A stretch of DNA of 64,000 bases from Neovahlkampfia damariscottae (GCA_016618085.1 JABLTG010000004.1:248001-312000), one strand, 5' to 3'. Positions 1 through 11,132 are shown, numbered from the stretch's first letter. The notes: a model not told the origin generated them from the letters alone. Numbers and translations: made by a program.

Positions 1-1030
1 CAATGATCTGAAATCATGTCTTTTAGAGAAAACCAATCCAAATTTGGTTGTTGTACTTTCAAGTGAGTGAATATTCTTTTCTTTTAATTTCACAATTAAC
101 TCATTTCTTGGTATTTTTAAAGGGTTAACTCTTCCAAATGTTGGAGCTTCATGATTCATTTGTTTGGCCAATTGAAAAGCTTCTTCTTCACCATAATCAG
201 TGACCAATAGATCAAATAAATAAGAAGGACAACTACATCTCACATTTTTTGGTATAGATTCATCTGAAAAAACGGTATTGACGTTCAAAGTTTGAAAAAT
301 TCTGAATTTTTCTTCCCAAATTTGAATCCCATAGTATTGCTTATTCAATTGTCTATAGAAATAATTGATCAAAATTTTCCAACGAAGAGTATCATAAATA
401 TCATTTGATATTGTAATTCTTTAATTTGTCAAAAAACATTCAATCTTCTTACCTATTTTTTCTATTATCAATTTCACGATGTTTTCCTAAATAATAATGA
501 ATAAATCTATCAATTGGCATTGATTTTTCATTTAAATGAAAGTTATGCAAGATTTGTACAATATGAGAAACTTGAAATTTTCTTCTTTTTTCAGATTTCC
601 TTTCATCTCTTTCATCTGTATTTTGATACTTAATTTGTCTTAAAAATGGCAAATGTTTCTCAAAATTTAATCTTTGTTCTTCCATTATATCTATTTGTTT
701 TTCAGGAAATTCTTCATTTTTATTATCAGGTTCAATAGCTTCTTTCAAAATTTCTTGAGTCAATTTTTGAACTTTTTTTTGTTTTTCTTGTTGTGAAAAA
801 TCATTTTTCATTGTTTTTTGTTTTAACTCTTCTCTTTTTTCTTGAAATTTCTTTTTTGATTTTTTTACTTGTTCATTTGCTGTTTTGTTTGCCTTTTCAA
901 AATATTCACTTTGAACTTTTGATAAATTTTGTAAATAATCTAAATTGATATTTGGTATTTTTGAATTCTTATTGTATTTTTTAATCATTTGTATGTTAAA
1001 TTTTTTCTTCAAGAGATGAAGCTTCAACAT
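1..1030 (-). CDS. RNA cytosine-5 methyltransferase, NOL1/NOP2/Sun (RsmB) family, N-terminal part
   Basis: The gene runs off the window at base 1, so the catalytic SAM-binding half is missing. Exon 1 (1030-453) encodes a lysine/glutamate-rich N-terminus ending in HREIDNRKN; a 34-nt intron (452-419) joins it in frame to exon 2. Exon 2 carries the RsmB-family N-terminal segment: CSCPSYLFDLL, then YGEEEAFQLAKQMN and the RVNPLK signature that precedes the methyltransferase fold. Members methylate C5 of cytosine in rRNA or tRNA; which RNA cannot be told from this part. The first ATG at 1030 gives MLKLHLL; a second at 988 (MIKKYNK) is possible. Family assignment is solid on motif order, subfamily is open. 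Confidence 0.72.
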
Positions 1031-1066
1031 TTTTATTGTTGTTGGAAAAATAATAGACCAATTAAA

Positions 1067-1593
1067 ATGTCTTCGAAAATTAAGTTGATTGAAGAAGAAC
1101 TTGAAAAGAAAAAAAAATTATTTTCAAATAAATCCTTAATATCAAAAGTAATAAAAAAAAACTCTGAAAAAAAAAGTTACCTGACAAAGGAGAAAAAATT
1201 AAAAAACAAATTGAAAGCTTAGAAGGTTTACTAAAAATTGAAAAGATAAAAACAAAACAAAAAGAAGAAGAAACAATTGATACAACAATAGATTATTTAA
1301 AACAATTAAAAATTGAAGAACATGAAAAAAGGAAAAGAGAAGAAGAAATAACGGATCAAGAAGTTGAAGAATTAATGAAGAAAATGAAAAAAACTTCAAT
1401 TTCAAAAGATGTAGAAAAGAAAAATGCCAAACAGATTATACCTTTAAGTCATGAAGAATCAATAAAATATGCAAAATTGAACAAAGAAAAAATGATGAAA
1501 GCAAATTATAGTTTTTCTGATCAAAAATTCGAACCAGAAGAAGAAAGTAAACCATTAAGTTCTCTTATCCTTGAGGATGAAATTTTTGAATAA
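1067..1593 (+). CDS. Lysine/glutamate-rich coiled-coil protein, unknown
   Basis: The start ATG at 1067 sits 9 nt after a CCAAT box (GACCAATTAAAATG). The first reading frame gives a charged helix (IKLIEEELEKKKKLF), while the C-terminal half (YSFSDQKFEPEEESKPLSS, ending LEDEIFE) is in another frame to the stop at 1593. The two must be joined by an intron or a frameshift between about 1147 and 1245. A GT at 1148 with an AG at 1245 restores the frame but would make a 98-nt intron without a T-rich end, longer than the neighbours'. An indel in the A-run near 1151-1175 is an equally good explanation. I do not recognise the family. Confidence 0.45.
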
Positions 1594-1691
1594 AAATGAT
1601 TTGTCACAAAAATCTAGATTTTATTCCGTTTTCCCATTGGACAGTTTTTCTTCACAACGCACCTTCAACTAAAACCTCAATACAAAAAAAA

Positions 1692-3364
1692 ATGGATAAC
1701 CAAGAAGGTTCAACCGTTTTAATAGATGTTTTTTTATTTATGACACCAGATGTAACATTGACGAAATTGAGAAGAGTTTCAAAATCATGGAACTATTATG
1801 CAACATCTAAAGAACTTTGGAAAAAATATGTAGAAATGTATTTAGGATATGAAATACATGAATATGAAGCAAAAGATGGAACTAAAGAATATGAATACGA
1901 CTGGTATACAATATTTCCAGAATTATTATCGTCATCCTTTCAATGGAGACGAGCAGTCAGGTTTTTTTTTTTTTTTTTTAATTTAAAAAAATAGTTCACA
2001 TCATGATACTGATCATTTACTTCGAGTTATGATAATGGGTGATAAAAAAGTTGGAAAAACAGCGTTGCTTTTTCGTTTAGTCCGAAATAAAATAACAGAA
2101 GAAGATTTGAAAAGAAAAATCTCAAAATTTGAAATGAGCCATAGAGTAGCAAATGTACATAATATTGTTACAAAAGTGAATATGAAACTACAAATCGTAA
2201 AAAAAAAAAAAAACAAAATTAAATAACCAGTTTGATACGAATATGGAAGATTTGACAACTTATATTAAAACTTGTGTTTCTTATTTAAGTTTAACTCACA
2301 TTGTGATTTTGGCTTATGATATTTCAAGAAAAAGAACATTCTTTAATACACTAAACAAATGGTATTTTATATTAAAACAAAGGAAACAACATACTCAAAT
2401 GGTTGTTTATTTAGTAGGTTGTAAGAGTGATCTAAAAAGAGAAGTTACAAAACAAGAAGGAGAAGATGCAGCAAAGAGATTAGGATTGATATTTTTTGAA
2501 ACATCTTGTTTTCGAGATAAAACAGATGATATTTATAATCATATGATTCAAATTATTGCAAATACAGGACATCAACAATTCGTTTCTGATTATAAACCAT
2601 ATGAGCCAAAATGGCCAAGAAAATTAATGGAAGATCCGAATATAAGATTAATTTTAAAGAAACCTATTGTTAGAATTCCTGAATACAAAAAAGATGAAAA
2701 TGGAATTAATATTGAAGATGAAGAAGAAGAATCAATATTTTACAAATCACTTCAAAAACCAAAATCAGCAAGATCAACTTTAGTAGGATTTGATGATGAA
2801 GAAGAAGAAGAAGAAGAAGAAGAAGAAGAAGAAACAAATCAAAATTCGAATTGGGATAAAGAAGAATACGAGAATAAAATGAAAGAAAGAGAAAGAATAA
2901 CATCAGCAATGAGAAAATCTGTTTTAATTTCACCAAGAAGACATAGAGACTCAGTTGCATTAGATAAATTTCAACAATTCAAATCAATATTCAGTGAATC
3001 AAAATCTGATTTAGAAACGAATACAAACCAAGAATCAAATACAGAGTCAAAATCAGATTCTCCCAAAGAACCAGGTTTCGTAAAAAGAATAATTCCAACA
3101 ATGTTAGATTCAGAAATAACAGAAATTAATCTTGAAACACTTTTACGTTTAGAAGAAAATGATAGAATGGGACATGATGATGGTACAATTTCAATGAACC
3201 AAAGCTTTTATCGTTCAGAAGGATCTGAATCTGATTTTCAAAATTATGAAGAAATGGTTGTGAAAAAGAAATCAATTGAAATGATTGATGTACAAGCTCT
3301 TCTTCATGGAAATTTTTCAACTCCTAGAATTCAATTGAAAACTGTGAATAGAGATGATCAGTAA
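1692..3364 (+). CDS. F-box protein fused to a degenerate Ras/Rab-like GTPase domain
   Basis: Three exons (1692-1960, 1995-2196, 2231-3364) join in frame over introns of 34 nt each. Residues ~8-50 form an F-box-like segment (TKLRRVSKSWNYYA...LWKKYV). A small-GTPase domain follows: P-loop GDKKVGKTALLF, then AYDISRKRTF, G4-like CKSDL and G5-like ETSC. The switch II motif DTAGQE is replaced by DTNMED across the second splice junction, so the catalytic glutamine and the G3 glycine are absent. The C-terminal ~220 residues are acidic and serine-rich with a poly-Glu run. F-boxes bind Skp1 in SCF ligases; the GTPase part probably binds nucleotide but may not hydrolyse it. The start at 1692 is chosen because the ATTGG box (1639) lies inside the longer open frame. 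Confidence 0.72.
2799..2835 (+). repeat. GAA/GAG triplet run encoding poly-glutamate
   Basis: About a dozen consecutive GAA triplets inside the F-box/GTPase gene encode an uninterrupted Glu stretch after GFDDE. The run is mostly pure GAA, so it is prone to length change by slippage. The CTT-rich opposite strand gives a leucine-rich ORF that is not a gene. Confidence 0.85.
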
Positions 3365-3457
3365 TCTATTTATCAATAATATTTAAATAAATTATCAACT
3401 GAATTTATTTTTAGTTTTTTAATTTTTTTTTTCTTTTCATTGGTCAAAATCAAAAAG

Positions 3458-6400
3458 ATGCTCAGCACCATCAACGAAACTTTGTTTGGAAAACAACCTC
3501 AATTCTTTGATGATGAGTTTCCTTTTAAATCTGAAGATAAGATTCCAAAAATAAAAATAGAAATAAACACCGCAACTCCAGAAGAAGTTTCAGAAAATTT
3601 TAAAAAAACCAACAAAAAATATTCATCAAATACAAATACGATTCAAAAAGATGAAAAAATAACTGTACACTTTAACACTGAAAAATCCAAAAGTTTGGAA
3701 GAAACAATTGAAAAAGATGAACCTTGTCCAAAAATAAAACTGGACACAATAGAAAATATCTATTTGAAACAAAAAACTGATATTTCACTTTCTAATTTTC
3801 AGAACATTAAAAAAGTATTAGGAATTGTATCAGTTACTTCAAATGTGAATTATTTCACTGTAACTTTTAATCAACCAATGGTAAATATGAGATCACCAAT
3901 TCCACTCACAATAAAACCTCAAGTTGTAGGTTTAATCACTTGGATTGGATCAAAAACTTTGAAATTTACACCTGAATTACCATTTGAAAAATCAATGAAA
4001 TATGAGGTTACTCTTCATAAAGATCTGAGTAGTACATATCAAAATTCGTTAGAAAAACCTGTAACTGTTTCAATAACAACACCAACACCAAAAATTATCA
4101 AAAAATTTCCTGTCAATTTGTACACAACACAATTTCCAGTGATTTACTTAGAATTTGATCAAGACATTGACATAAATGAAATATTCAACAAAATTTCAAT
4201 CAAAGATGGTGGAATCTATGAAACTTTAAAATTCTTTAAAATTGGTGGATCAAAATATCCTTTAAAGTTATTGGATGTTGAAAAAGTAAAGGAAATAATT
4301 TTGGACAAAAAATATTCAAACCTTTATCATCCTTATTTGAATTTAATAAAACATCACTACAAAGAAAAGAGAAGTATTTGGTTCACTTTGAAAAATCCAT
4401 TGCAACAAGGATATCAATATCAAGTTAAAATAGCTCCTGGAATCAAATCTTTGAATGGAAATTTTGGAACAGAAGTTGAAGAAGGATTTCCTTTTGATGT
4501 CTATTCACCACTGAAAGTAGAATCATCTCAAGTAACGTCAAATTCTTCTCTGATTGTCAAATTCACCAATCCTTTAAATTTGAAAATTGTTGAATCAAAG
4601 TTATTTTCAATATCACCTTCATTATCTGATTATCAGATAAATTTTTCTTCAGATGCAAAAGAGTTAATATTAAATGGAATATTCTTAGGCTCAAATAAGT
4701 TTTCATTGATTTTTAGCCCTGAGATTGTTGATATTTTTGGACAATATATTTTGGATCATGATATTATGTTTAGAATCAAAGTTTCAACTCCATATTTTTA
4801 TATGCCTTCATATGTTTTATCACATGATTCGCAAAGGGGATCACCTCAAATTTTTATGCTATCAAGATCCATATCATCAATTAGAGTTATTGTCAATCAA
4901 GTCCATCCAGAAGAAGATTTTGAAAATTCACCAATTGGATCTAATTTTGAGAATCAAAATGAATCAAATATCATTGACTATTGCTCAGTTGGGAAAAATG
5001 TCGCTGATTTTATTATATCACCAAAAGGGAAAGATATTCTTGAAGAAACAATTATTGATTTGAATTCTTATTTACAATATCCAAAGTTGAACTTGGGTCA
5101 TTTATTAATTTGTGTTGAGCCAATGATTGGAAATGAAAGGGTTAGAAAAACTGTATGGATTCAATCAACAAAACAATCAATAGATTATTTCTGTGCCAAT
5201 GGAATTGTTTATGCTTGGTCTAATAGCATGAAAAATGGATCTACTTTTGAAGAAGCTGAATTCTACAGACTCGTCAAAGGAAAACAAAAATTGAAAGAAA
5301 CTGTAATTTCTGGAGGGATGACAAAAATTGACACTGTCCAAGAAAAATTTGATAGATTTTTACTTTTTTCCAAGATTGATAACGATATTTCATTCTTAAA
5401 AATCCAAAAATCAAAAGAAGAAAAATCACATTTCAAAATATTCATTTTCAATTGGAAAACAGCATATAACTCTTCTGATGATGTAAAATTAAGAGCTATT
5501 ATCAGAAAAAGAGTTAAAACAAATAATTTCTTTGATTTAAAAAATATTTCAGATGAAGAGATAAAATTTAAAATTGTTAATGAACAAGGAAAAATAATTA
5601 CTGAAGGAAATTGTGAAATTTTAAAAAATTCTTCATTTAATATTGATTTTTCTTTGAAAGATGTAAATCCTGGAAAATGCACACTCAAAGTTATTATTGA
5701 AGATTCTATTTTCACAAATTTTTTTGAAGTGCTTCCAAAAGTCACACCTGAATTCAATTTTGTAACTAAAATGAATCATGGACCTTATACCTTAAATGAT
5801 TCAATAATTTTCACTACAGAAGTAAAAAATAAGTTGTTAAACTTGAAAGGTGATTTGATCAGTTGGCTTTTATATTCAGAGAGTGTTTCTTTCATTCCAA
5901 CTGGATGGGAAAAATCATCTTATGTTTTTTCTTTGCCTAGAGATTTCGAAAATTCAACCAACTTTATCAGTTCATATGATGCAAAATTAAACTCAAATGG
6001 TAAACATTCAATTCGAATTGATTTGAATGAAAAACCAAAGATTCAAAGTTTCCCAACAAAATTTGTAATACAATGTGAATACAAAGCAATTGATTTACAA
6101 ATTCATTCAACAACAAATTCATTTTTGCTTCATCCTTCAGAATATTATGTAGGTATGAAATGTGATACTTCATTTTCATTCAGAGATAAATCAGTCCCAA
6201 TATCAATAATCGTCACAGATATAAATGGTAAATTAATTGAAAATATTTCAATTTTAATTGAAATATGTAATCACAAGTCGGAAATAGTTGATTTTTTCAC
6301 TTTAAAATCAAAAGATAAACCTGTCATTCATGATTTTAAAACAAAACTTGGTGGATCTATTAGCATTGTATCATCAGTCTTAGATTCAAAGAATAGAAAA

Positions 6401-9226
6401 AACTCATCATCCATTAACATTTGGACAATTGAAGAAGGAAAGAATATCAGTAGGAAGCCATCAAATTTTTATAAATTCCAAATGGAATTAATTCCTGATA
6501 AAAAAACTTACAAGATTGGAGAAACTGCAGAGATATTAATGTTATCACCATTCACTGAAAAATCAGATGGTGTTGTTCTTATTGTTTCTGAATCAATTGA
6601 AATTCAATCTAAATTCACTATTCAATCTGGAGAATCTCATGGAATTGCAAAAATTCCTATATCTCAACATTTTATCCCAAATGCATATGTGATGGTGTAT
6701 TTGACTGTTCCTGGAGGTGGAAATCAACCTGCTTGTGGATACGGAATTTGTAACATTTCAGTTCCACCTCTCAAAAACATTTTGAAAGTTGATTTGGAAT
6801 TAGATCAAAACTCTTTAACACCTGGAGAGAAAACAAAAATTTCTGTTTATGGGTTTAATAGATATGAAGAGTTAATTGAAAACGGTGAAGCAATGTTGAA
6901 TGTTGTTGAAACTCATCATGGAAATGAATATTTCAATCAAAATTTAATTCAAACATTTTATCCTAAAAGAGTGGAAAAAAAAATTGATTCATCTTCTAGA
7001 TTCTACTATTTGAATAAGAAAAACTTGATATCAACTTTATTCTCCCAAACTCAAAGAAAGAGAACTGTTGCTCAAAGACCTCATGCTCTCCAAACTTCGA
7101 CAGTGTTTTCTTTGACTGATGTGATCTCAGAAGAATTTGATGATTCTGGAAAGATTATATTGGAACCAAAATTGCTCAATTCAGTTGGTCATTTCAAAAT
7201 GAATTGTTTAGTCCAACAAGAAAAGAATTTTGGAATCAAGCAAACGGATTTTTTTGTGAATCATAAAGTGGAAATTTCAGACACTTTTCCACGTTGGTTG
7301 CATTATGGTGACAAGTCAATTGAATTTTGTTTAAATATCAAGAATAATACATCAGAAAACAAAACATTCAAATTATTTTCAAATTTTAAAAATCTATCTT
7401 TGAAATCAGACGAAAACATATCAATTGATATCCAATCATATGAATCTGGAGCAGTATCTTTCATTTTAGATAGTGTGTCACCTGGAAAAGCATTCATTGA
7501 AGTGTTCATTTCAAATGATGAATTGAAATATGAAAAATTACTTCATAAAGATCTCAATGTCATTGCTAATTACAGAAATTTAACACATTTTGAAGAGATA
7601 AACGAAAAGATTTGGTCAAAGAATATTGAATTGTCTGAAGAGATCAAAAGTTCCGATTTTAAGTGTAACTTAATATTTTCATCATCTCCATTCATTTATT
7701 TATTAAATCCAATATTCGCATTGATTTCAAAGAAATCTGAGACACTTGATCAATTGGCTTCAGAAATTTTGATTTATTTAACTTTGAGTTCCGAATTAGA
7801 AATTTCAAACATCCCAAGTCTTCCTTCAGTTGAAACAATCAACAAATTGATCAAAAATGGAATAGAGAAATTAACTTTGTGTCAACAAGTATCTGGTGGT
7901 TGGGGATCATGGTCAAAAAAATCACCAATCAATATTTTCACTTCAATTCACATCTCACAAGCTTTGTATTATTGCAAAAAGGAAGGTTATGAAATCCCTG
8001 AAGAATCAATAGAAAAAGCAAAGATATTCTTAAAATCCATTGACAAGCATATTTCAGAATCCAAATACAATTTGAATGATCCAATTACAATACATTCTCT
8101 TAAAGCATTTTCTTTGTTCGTATTGAATAATTTTGGTGAAGATAAAGAAGAAATTGTTAAACAATGCAGACTACTTTTGAAAAAATGTAAATTTGACAAA
8201 ATTTCATTAGAAGGATTAGCTTGGTTAATGGAAACCATGTTTTTAAGTTCATATTTATCGGATTTGGTCGAGTTTCTGCAAAATGTACTCATTGTTCTCA
8301 ACACAGTGGAAGAAAAATCAACTGGAATAGCTCATTTTGGGTCTTCCTATAATAATGATGGAAAATCAATTATGTTTCATTCTTCAATCAGAACAGATGC
8401 AATTATTTTATCAGCTCTTTTGGTTGTTGATAAAACTCATGAATTAGTAAATAAACTGGCAAAAGGTCTTATCAATGCTGTCAAATCTGAACCATTATCT
8501 TCATTGGATTCATGTTTTATATTGAAATCATTAAAAATGTATTTTTATGCTTTTGAAAAGGAAAATAATGCAAATGATGTTAAAATTTGGTTTAATGAGA
8601 ATTTCATCAAATGTCATACGTCAAAGAAGGCCTATTCAATGATGGAATTACCATTGAACTATTCAAAAAATCAATCAAAATTAACTTTTGATATAGAAGA
8701 TAATATTTATTGTCGAATAGGGATCAAATTCCCTGTGAAAAATGAAGAAATCAACATTTTACATGATGAAAAATTTGCATTTTTCATCGAAAGAATTTAT
8801 GAAAATATTTCAAATGACAAAAATTCAATTGTTCAAAATGAAAAGGGAATTTGGAAAATCAAAAGAGGGTCAATTGTGAGAGTTAAGATTATAATAAATG
8901 TACTTGAAAGAAGAGATCATATTTCAATGATTGATTTTCTTCCTTCTGGTTTTATTAATCCAATTGAAGAGAATATGGGAATACAAATGACAAATTTATC
9001 AAATGAAACGATTTCAAAGAGCACATGGTTTGAAACTCAATTTTTCAAGAATGATCAAATCAAAGTATTTTCTGCATTTTTGTCTCCAGGTATTTTTGAA
9101 TATTCATATCTCTGTCAAGCAATGGTTAATGGTGATTTTATTGTACCAGCTGTGGAAATCAAAGAAATATATTCTCCTGAAAATGTAGGAAACTCTAATT
9201 TTTCTCAAGTTCAAATATTTGAATAA
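3458..9226 (+). CDS. Bacterial-type alpha-2-macroglobulin family protein, thioester lost
   Basis: Uninterrupted 1,922-codon frame starting at the ATG 3458, 19 nt after an ATTGG box. The protein has the macroglobulin layout of the bacterial YfhM/YfaS-type family: an N-terminal Ig-like domain (SVTSNVNYFTVTFNQPM, ~130-230), repeated beta-sandwich MG domains, a bait-like middle, the PRWLHYGDKS segment (~1280) that opens the C-terminal part, and a toroid with GGWGSWSKKS (~1485). Where thioester members have GCxEQ, this one reads SETLDQLASE, so the cysteine is gone. No signal peptide or membrane anchor is visible at the N-terminus (MLSTINETLFGKQ). Bacterial members guard the periplasm by trapping proteases; here an intracellular role or an unconventional route is implied. 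Lack of introns in 5.8 kb contrasts with the neighbours and fits a transferred or retroposed gene. Confidence 0.75.
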   Translation: MLSTINETLFGKQPQFFDDEFPFKSEDKIPKIKIEINTATPEEVSENFKKTNKKYSSNTNTIQKDEKITVHFNTEKSKSLEETIEKDEPCPKIKLDTIENIYLKQKTDISLSNFQNIKKVLGIVSVTSNVNYFTVTFNQPMVNMRSPIPLTIKPQVVGLITWIGSKTLKFTPELPFEKSMKYEVTLHKDLSSTYQNSLEKPVTVSITTPTPKIIKKFPVNLYTTQFPVIYLEFDQDIDINEIFNKISIKDGGIYETLKFFKIGGSKYPLKLLDVEKVKEIILDKKYSNLYHPYLNLIKHHYKEKRSIWFTLKNPLQQGYQYQVKIAPGIKSLNGNFGTEVEEGFPFDVYSPLKVESSQVTSNSSLIVKFTNPLNLKIVESKLFSISPSLSDYQINFSSDAKELILNGIFLGSNKFSLIFSPEIVDIFGQYILDHDIMFRIKVSTPYFYMPSYVLSHDSQRGSPQIFMLSRSISSIRVIVNQVHPEEDFENSPIGSNFENQNESNIIDYCSVGKNVADFIISPKGKDILEETIIDLNSYLQYPKLNLGHLLICVEPMIGNERVRKTVWIQSTKQSIDYFCANGIVYAWSNSMKNGSTFEEAEFYRLVKGKQKLKETVISGGMTKIDTVQEKFDRFLLFSKIDNDISFLKIQKSKEEKSHFKIFIFNWKTAYNSSDDVKLRAIIRKRVKTNNFFDLKNISDEEIKFKIVNEQGKIITEGNCEILKNSSFNIDFSLKDVNPGKCTLKVIIEDSIFTNFFEVLPKVTPEFNFVTKMNHGPYTLNDSIIFTTEVKNKLLNLKGDLISWLLYSESVSFIPTGWEKSSYVFSLPRDFENSTNFISSYDAKLNSNGKHSIRIDLNEKPKIQSFPTKFVIQCEYKAIDLQIHSTTNSFLLHPSEYYVGMKCDTSFSFRDKSVPISIIVTDINGKLIENISILIEICNHKSEIVDFFTLKSKDKPVIHDFKTKLGGSISIVSSVLDSKNRKNSSSINIWTIEEGKNISRKPSNFYKFQMELIPDKKTYKIGETAEILMLSPFTEKSDGVVLIVSESIEIQSKFTIQSGESHGIAKIPISQHFIPNAYVMVYLTVPGGGNQPACGYGICNISVPPLKNILKVDLELDQNSLTPGEKTKISVYGFNRYEELIENGEAMLNVVETHHGNEYFNQNLIQTFYPKRVEKKIDSSSRFYYLNKKNLISTLFSQTQRKRTVAQRPHALQTSTVFSLTDVISEEFDDSGKIILEPKLLNSVGHFKMNCLVQQEKNFGIKQTDFFVNHKVEISDTFPRWLHYGDKSIEFCLNIKNNTSENKTFKLFSNFKNLSLKSDENISIDIQSYESGAVSFILDSVSPGKAFIEVFISNDELKYEKLLHKDLNVIANYRNLTHFEEINEKIWSKNIELSEEIKSSDFKCNLIFSSSPFIYLLNPIFALISKKSETLDQLASEILIYLTLSSELEISNIPSLPSVETINKLIKNGIEKLTLCQQVSGGWGSWSKKSPINIFTSIHISQALYYCKKEGYEIPEESIEKAKIFLKSIDKHISESKYNLNDPITIHSLKAFSLFVLNNFGEDKEEIVKQCRLLLKKCKFDKISLEGLAWLMETMFLSSYLSDLVEFLQNVLIVLNTVEEKSTGIAHFGSSYNNDGKSIMFHSSIRTDAIILSALLVVDKTHELVNKLAKGLINAVKSEPLSSLDSCFILKSLKMYFYAFEKENNANDVKIWFNENFIKCHTSKKAYSMMELPLNYSKNQSKLTFDIEDNIYCRIGIKFPVKNEEINILHDEKFAFFIERIYENISNDKNSIVQNEKGIWKIKRGSIVRVKIIINVLERRDHISMIDFLPSGFINPIEENMGIQMTNLSNETISKSTWFETQFFKNDQIKVFSAFLSPGIFEYSYLCQAMVNGDFIVPAVEIKEIYSPENVGNSNFSQVQIFE

Positions 9227-9313
9227 AGATTTAACAGTTTTGTTTTCATTGGACTATTTTTCAACCAATCAATTTTATCGGCGGGTCCAGTTGTAGATTG
9301 AGAGTGAATTACA

Positions 9314-10636
9314 ATGTCAGGTAAAAATACAATTTTATTCTTATTCATTAGACGCAAAAAAAAGAAAAACATCAAGACAATTGACAAAAGATGATGCAGA
9401 TGAAGAAGAAGAAACTGTTGAAGTTTGAACTTCAAAAAATTTATTTAACGTTTTTTTTTTTTAGGCAGGTGTTTTTCAAAAAGCTCCAGAAGATGTACTC
9501 AAACAAAGAAAGTAATTTTACTTTTTTGTAACTTTTTAAACAGAATTGTGAAAGTAAAACGTAGAGGAACTGCTCCAAAACCAGAAGTTGTAGAAGAAGA
9601 AAAAAATGAAAAAAATGATTCTGTAAAATAAAATTAAATCTACTAATTATCAAATAAAAGGCACCAAAAATATCTTGGTCACTTAAAACAGTAATAAAAA
9701 ATCAACTAAAATTTTTCAAAAGAATGAAACAAAAACAGAAGAGAAAAAACCAGAAACAAATGGAAAAGAAGAAAAAAAAGAAAAGAAAAAAGAAGAAAAA
9801 GAAGAAAAACCTACTGGTTTCAATTTTGATTTTACTCCTTCAACAGAAAAAGAAGAAAAAAAAGAAAATGGAGAAAAGAAAGAAAAGAAAGAATCACCAT
9901 CAAAATTCAATTTTAATTTTTCAGATACACCTAGTTTTAGTTTCAATACAAATGTTGAAGCCCCTACATTTTCATTTGGAAACGAAAAATTTGATTTTCA
10001 AGGATTTTCAGGTCTTTCAAATACGTAAGCTAATTGTTTGAAATTAACTTTTAATGATAGTGAGAGTTCATTTTCATTTTCCACTGTTGGAGATGACAAA
10101 TCAGAAAAAAAAGAAGAAGAAGCAAGTTTGGAATGGAAAGAAGAATATACACCAGAACCAATTCAAGAAACTTCAAAACCAATTATTGACCTTCCAACAG
10201 AACCTGTAAAAACTGGTAAAATCAAAAAAAACAATAACTTTTTTTTTAAAAGGAGAAGAAGAAGATACTAATGTCTTTCAATCAAGAGTCAAATTATATG
10301 AATACATAACAGCTGATGAAAAATCGGAATGGTTAGAAAGAGGAGTTGGAGTTATTAAATTGAATCAAATGCCATCAAAAACTGATTTTAGACTTGTTAT
10401 GAGAACAGAAGCAACTCATAGATTAATTTTGAATTTTAAATTGTTTCCAGATCTGAAAGCGTCAGCTCAATCTGATAAAAAAGTAACAGTAAATGGTATA
10501 AATGATTCAGGAAAACCAACAACTTACTTGATTCGTGTAAGTTTTTTAAAAAGTTAAAAAAATTTTTTAGTTTTCAAAACCTGAAGCTGCTGAAGATTTT
10601 ATTAAAAATGTGGAAAAATCAACACCTTCAAAATAA
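9314..10636 (+). CDS. NUP50/Nup2-like nucleoporin with C-terminal Ran-binding domain
   Basis: Nine exons separated by eight introns of about 30-50 nt splice into a ~345-residue protein. The N-terminus spells MSDAKKRKTSRQLTKDDAD, EEEETVE, AGVFQKAPEDVLKQRKIVKVKR, the NUP50 importin-alpha-binding segment. The middle is Lys/Glu-rich with FG-like phenylalanine motifs (FNFDF, FNFNF, FSFNT, FSFGN, FDFQGFS). The C-terminus is a Ran-binding domain (VFQSRVKLYEYI...WLERGVGVIKLN, LIRFSKPEAAEDFI). NUP50 works at the nuclear basket, releasing cargo from importin-alpha and binding RanGTP. One intron (after NEKNDS) contains CTACTAAT, a good branch point. CCAAT and ATTGG boxes stand at 9243-9268. Confidence 0.85.
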
Positions 10637-10700
10637 ATTTTATATTTTTGTTTTGCATCTTGATTGGTTTATAAAGTTCAGACGTAAAAAAAAAAAACAA

Positions 10701-11132
10701 ATGCACAAGGCTCCCTTTTTGTCAAATGATCAACCAACTGAAGAAAATTTCACTCTTTCAAACAGTTATTATGTTGAATACAACAGAACCCGTGAACACT
10801 TAAATTCTTCTTTATTTTTGAATGCAAAAATAACTGTGTTTGAAGATGAAACAGCACAAATAGTACATTCACGTTACATAAAAATACATTTTGATAATAG
10901 TCATAGATGGAATTTACAGTTATTAGGTCAAGATCAAGATTTTGATTCTTGTTTTATTGTCAAAGAAAAATCTGATTCATCATCGAAACCTTACACTGGA
11001 CCAAAGAAAATGACTATAGATCAATCTGGAAAGTATCCAACAGGTACAACAGTCATAGGAGGAGACAGTGGATATGGAGATGCAAATGAAGTCAAAGAAA
11101 CACTTGAAAGATACATTAATAAAAAAATGTAA
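10701..11132 (+). CDS. Hypothetical protein, 143 aa
   Basis: Single-exon frame beginning 38 nt after an ATTGG box (GATTGGTTTATAAAG at 10662). The N-terminal two thirds look like a beta-rich domain (YYVEYNRTREHLNSSLFL, AKITVFEDETAQIVHSRYIK, WNLQLLGQDQDFDSCF); the rest is glycine/serine-rich with VIGGDSGYGD. No signal peptide or membrane segment. It lies between the NUP50-like gene and membralin, transcribed in the same direction. I do not recognise the family. Confidence 0.6.
   Translation: MHKAPFLSNDQPTEENFTLSNSYYVEYNRTREHLNSSLFLNAKITVFEDETAQIVHSRYIKIHFDNSHRWNLQLLGQDQDFDSCFIVKEKSDSSSKPYTGPKKMTIDQSGKYPTGTTVIGGDSGYGDANEVKETLERYINKKM

Noticed and set aside
1961-1979. T-run as a Pol III terminator
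   Set aside because: It lies inside a spliced intron of the F-box/GTPase gene, as do most of the long T-runs in the window.
2706-2960. Leucine-rich ORF on the minus strand
   Set aside because: It is the antisense of GAA repeats and Lys/Glu codons in the F-box/GTPase gene.
3440-3457. Upstream TTG start of the macroglobulin frame
   Set aside because: It lies within the ATTGG box; the ATG at 3458 is the first proper start, as with several other genes here.
9716-9946. Ser/Phe-rich minus-strand ORF and the overlapping Lys-rich plus frame 9724-10041
   Set aside because: Both are shadows of the Lys/Glu/FG-rich part of the NUP50-like gene, whose frame is fixed by domains on both sides.
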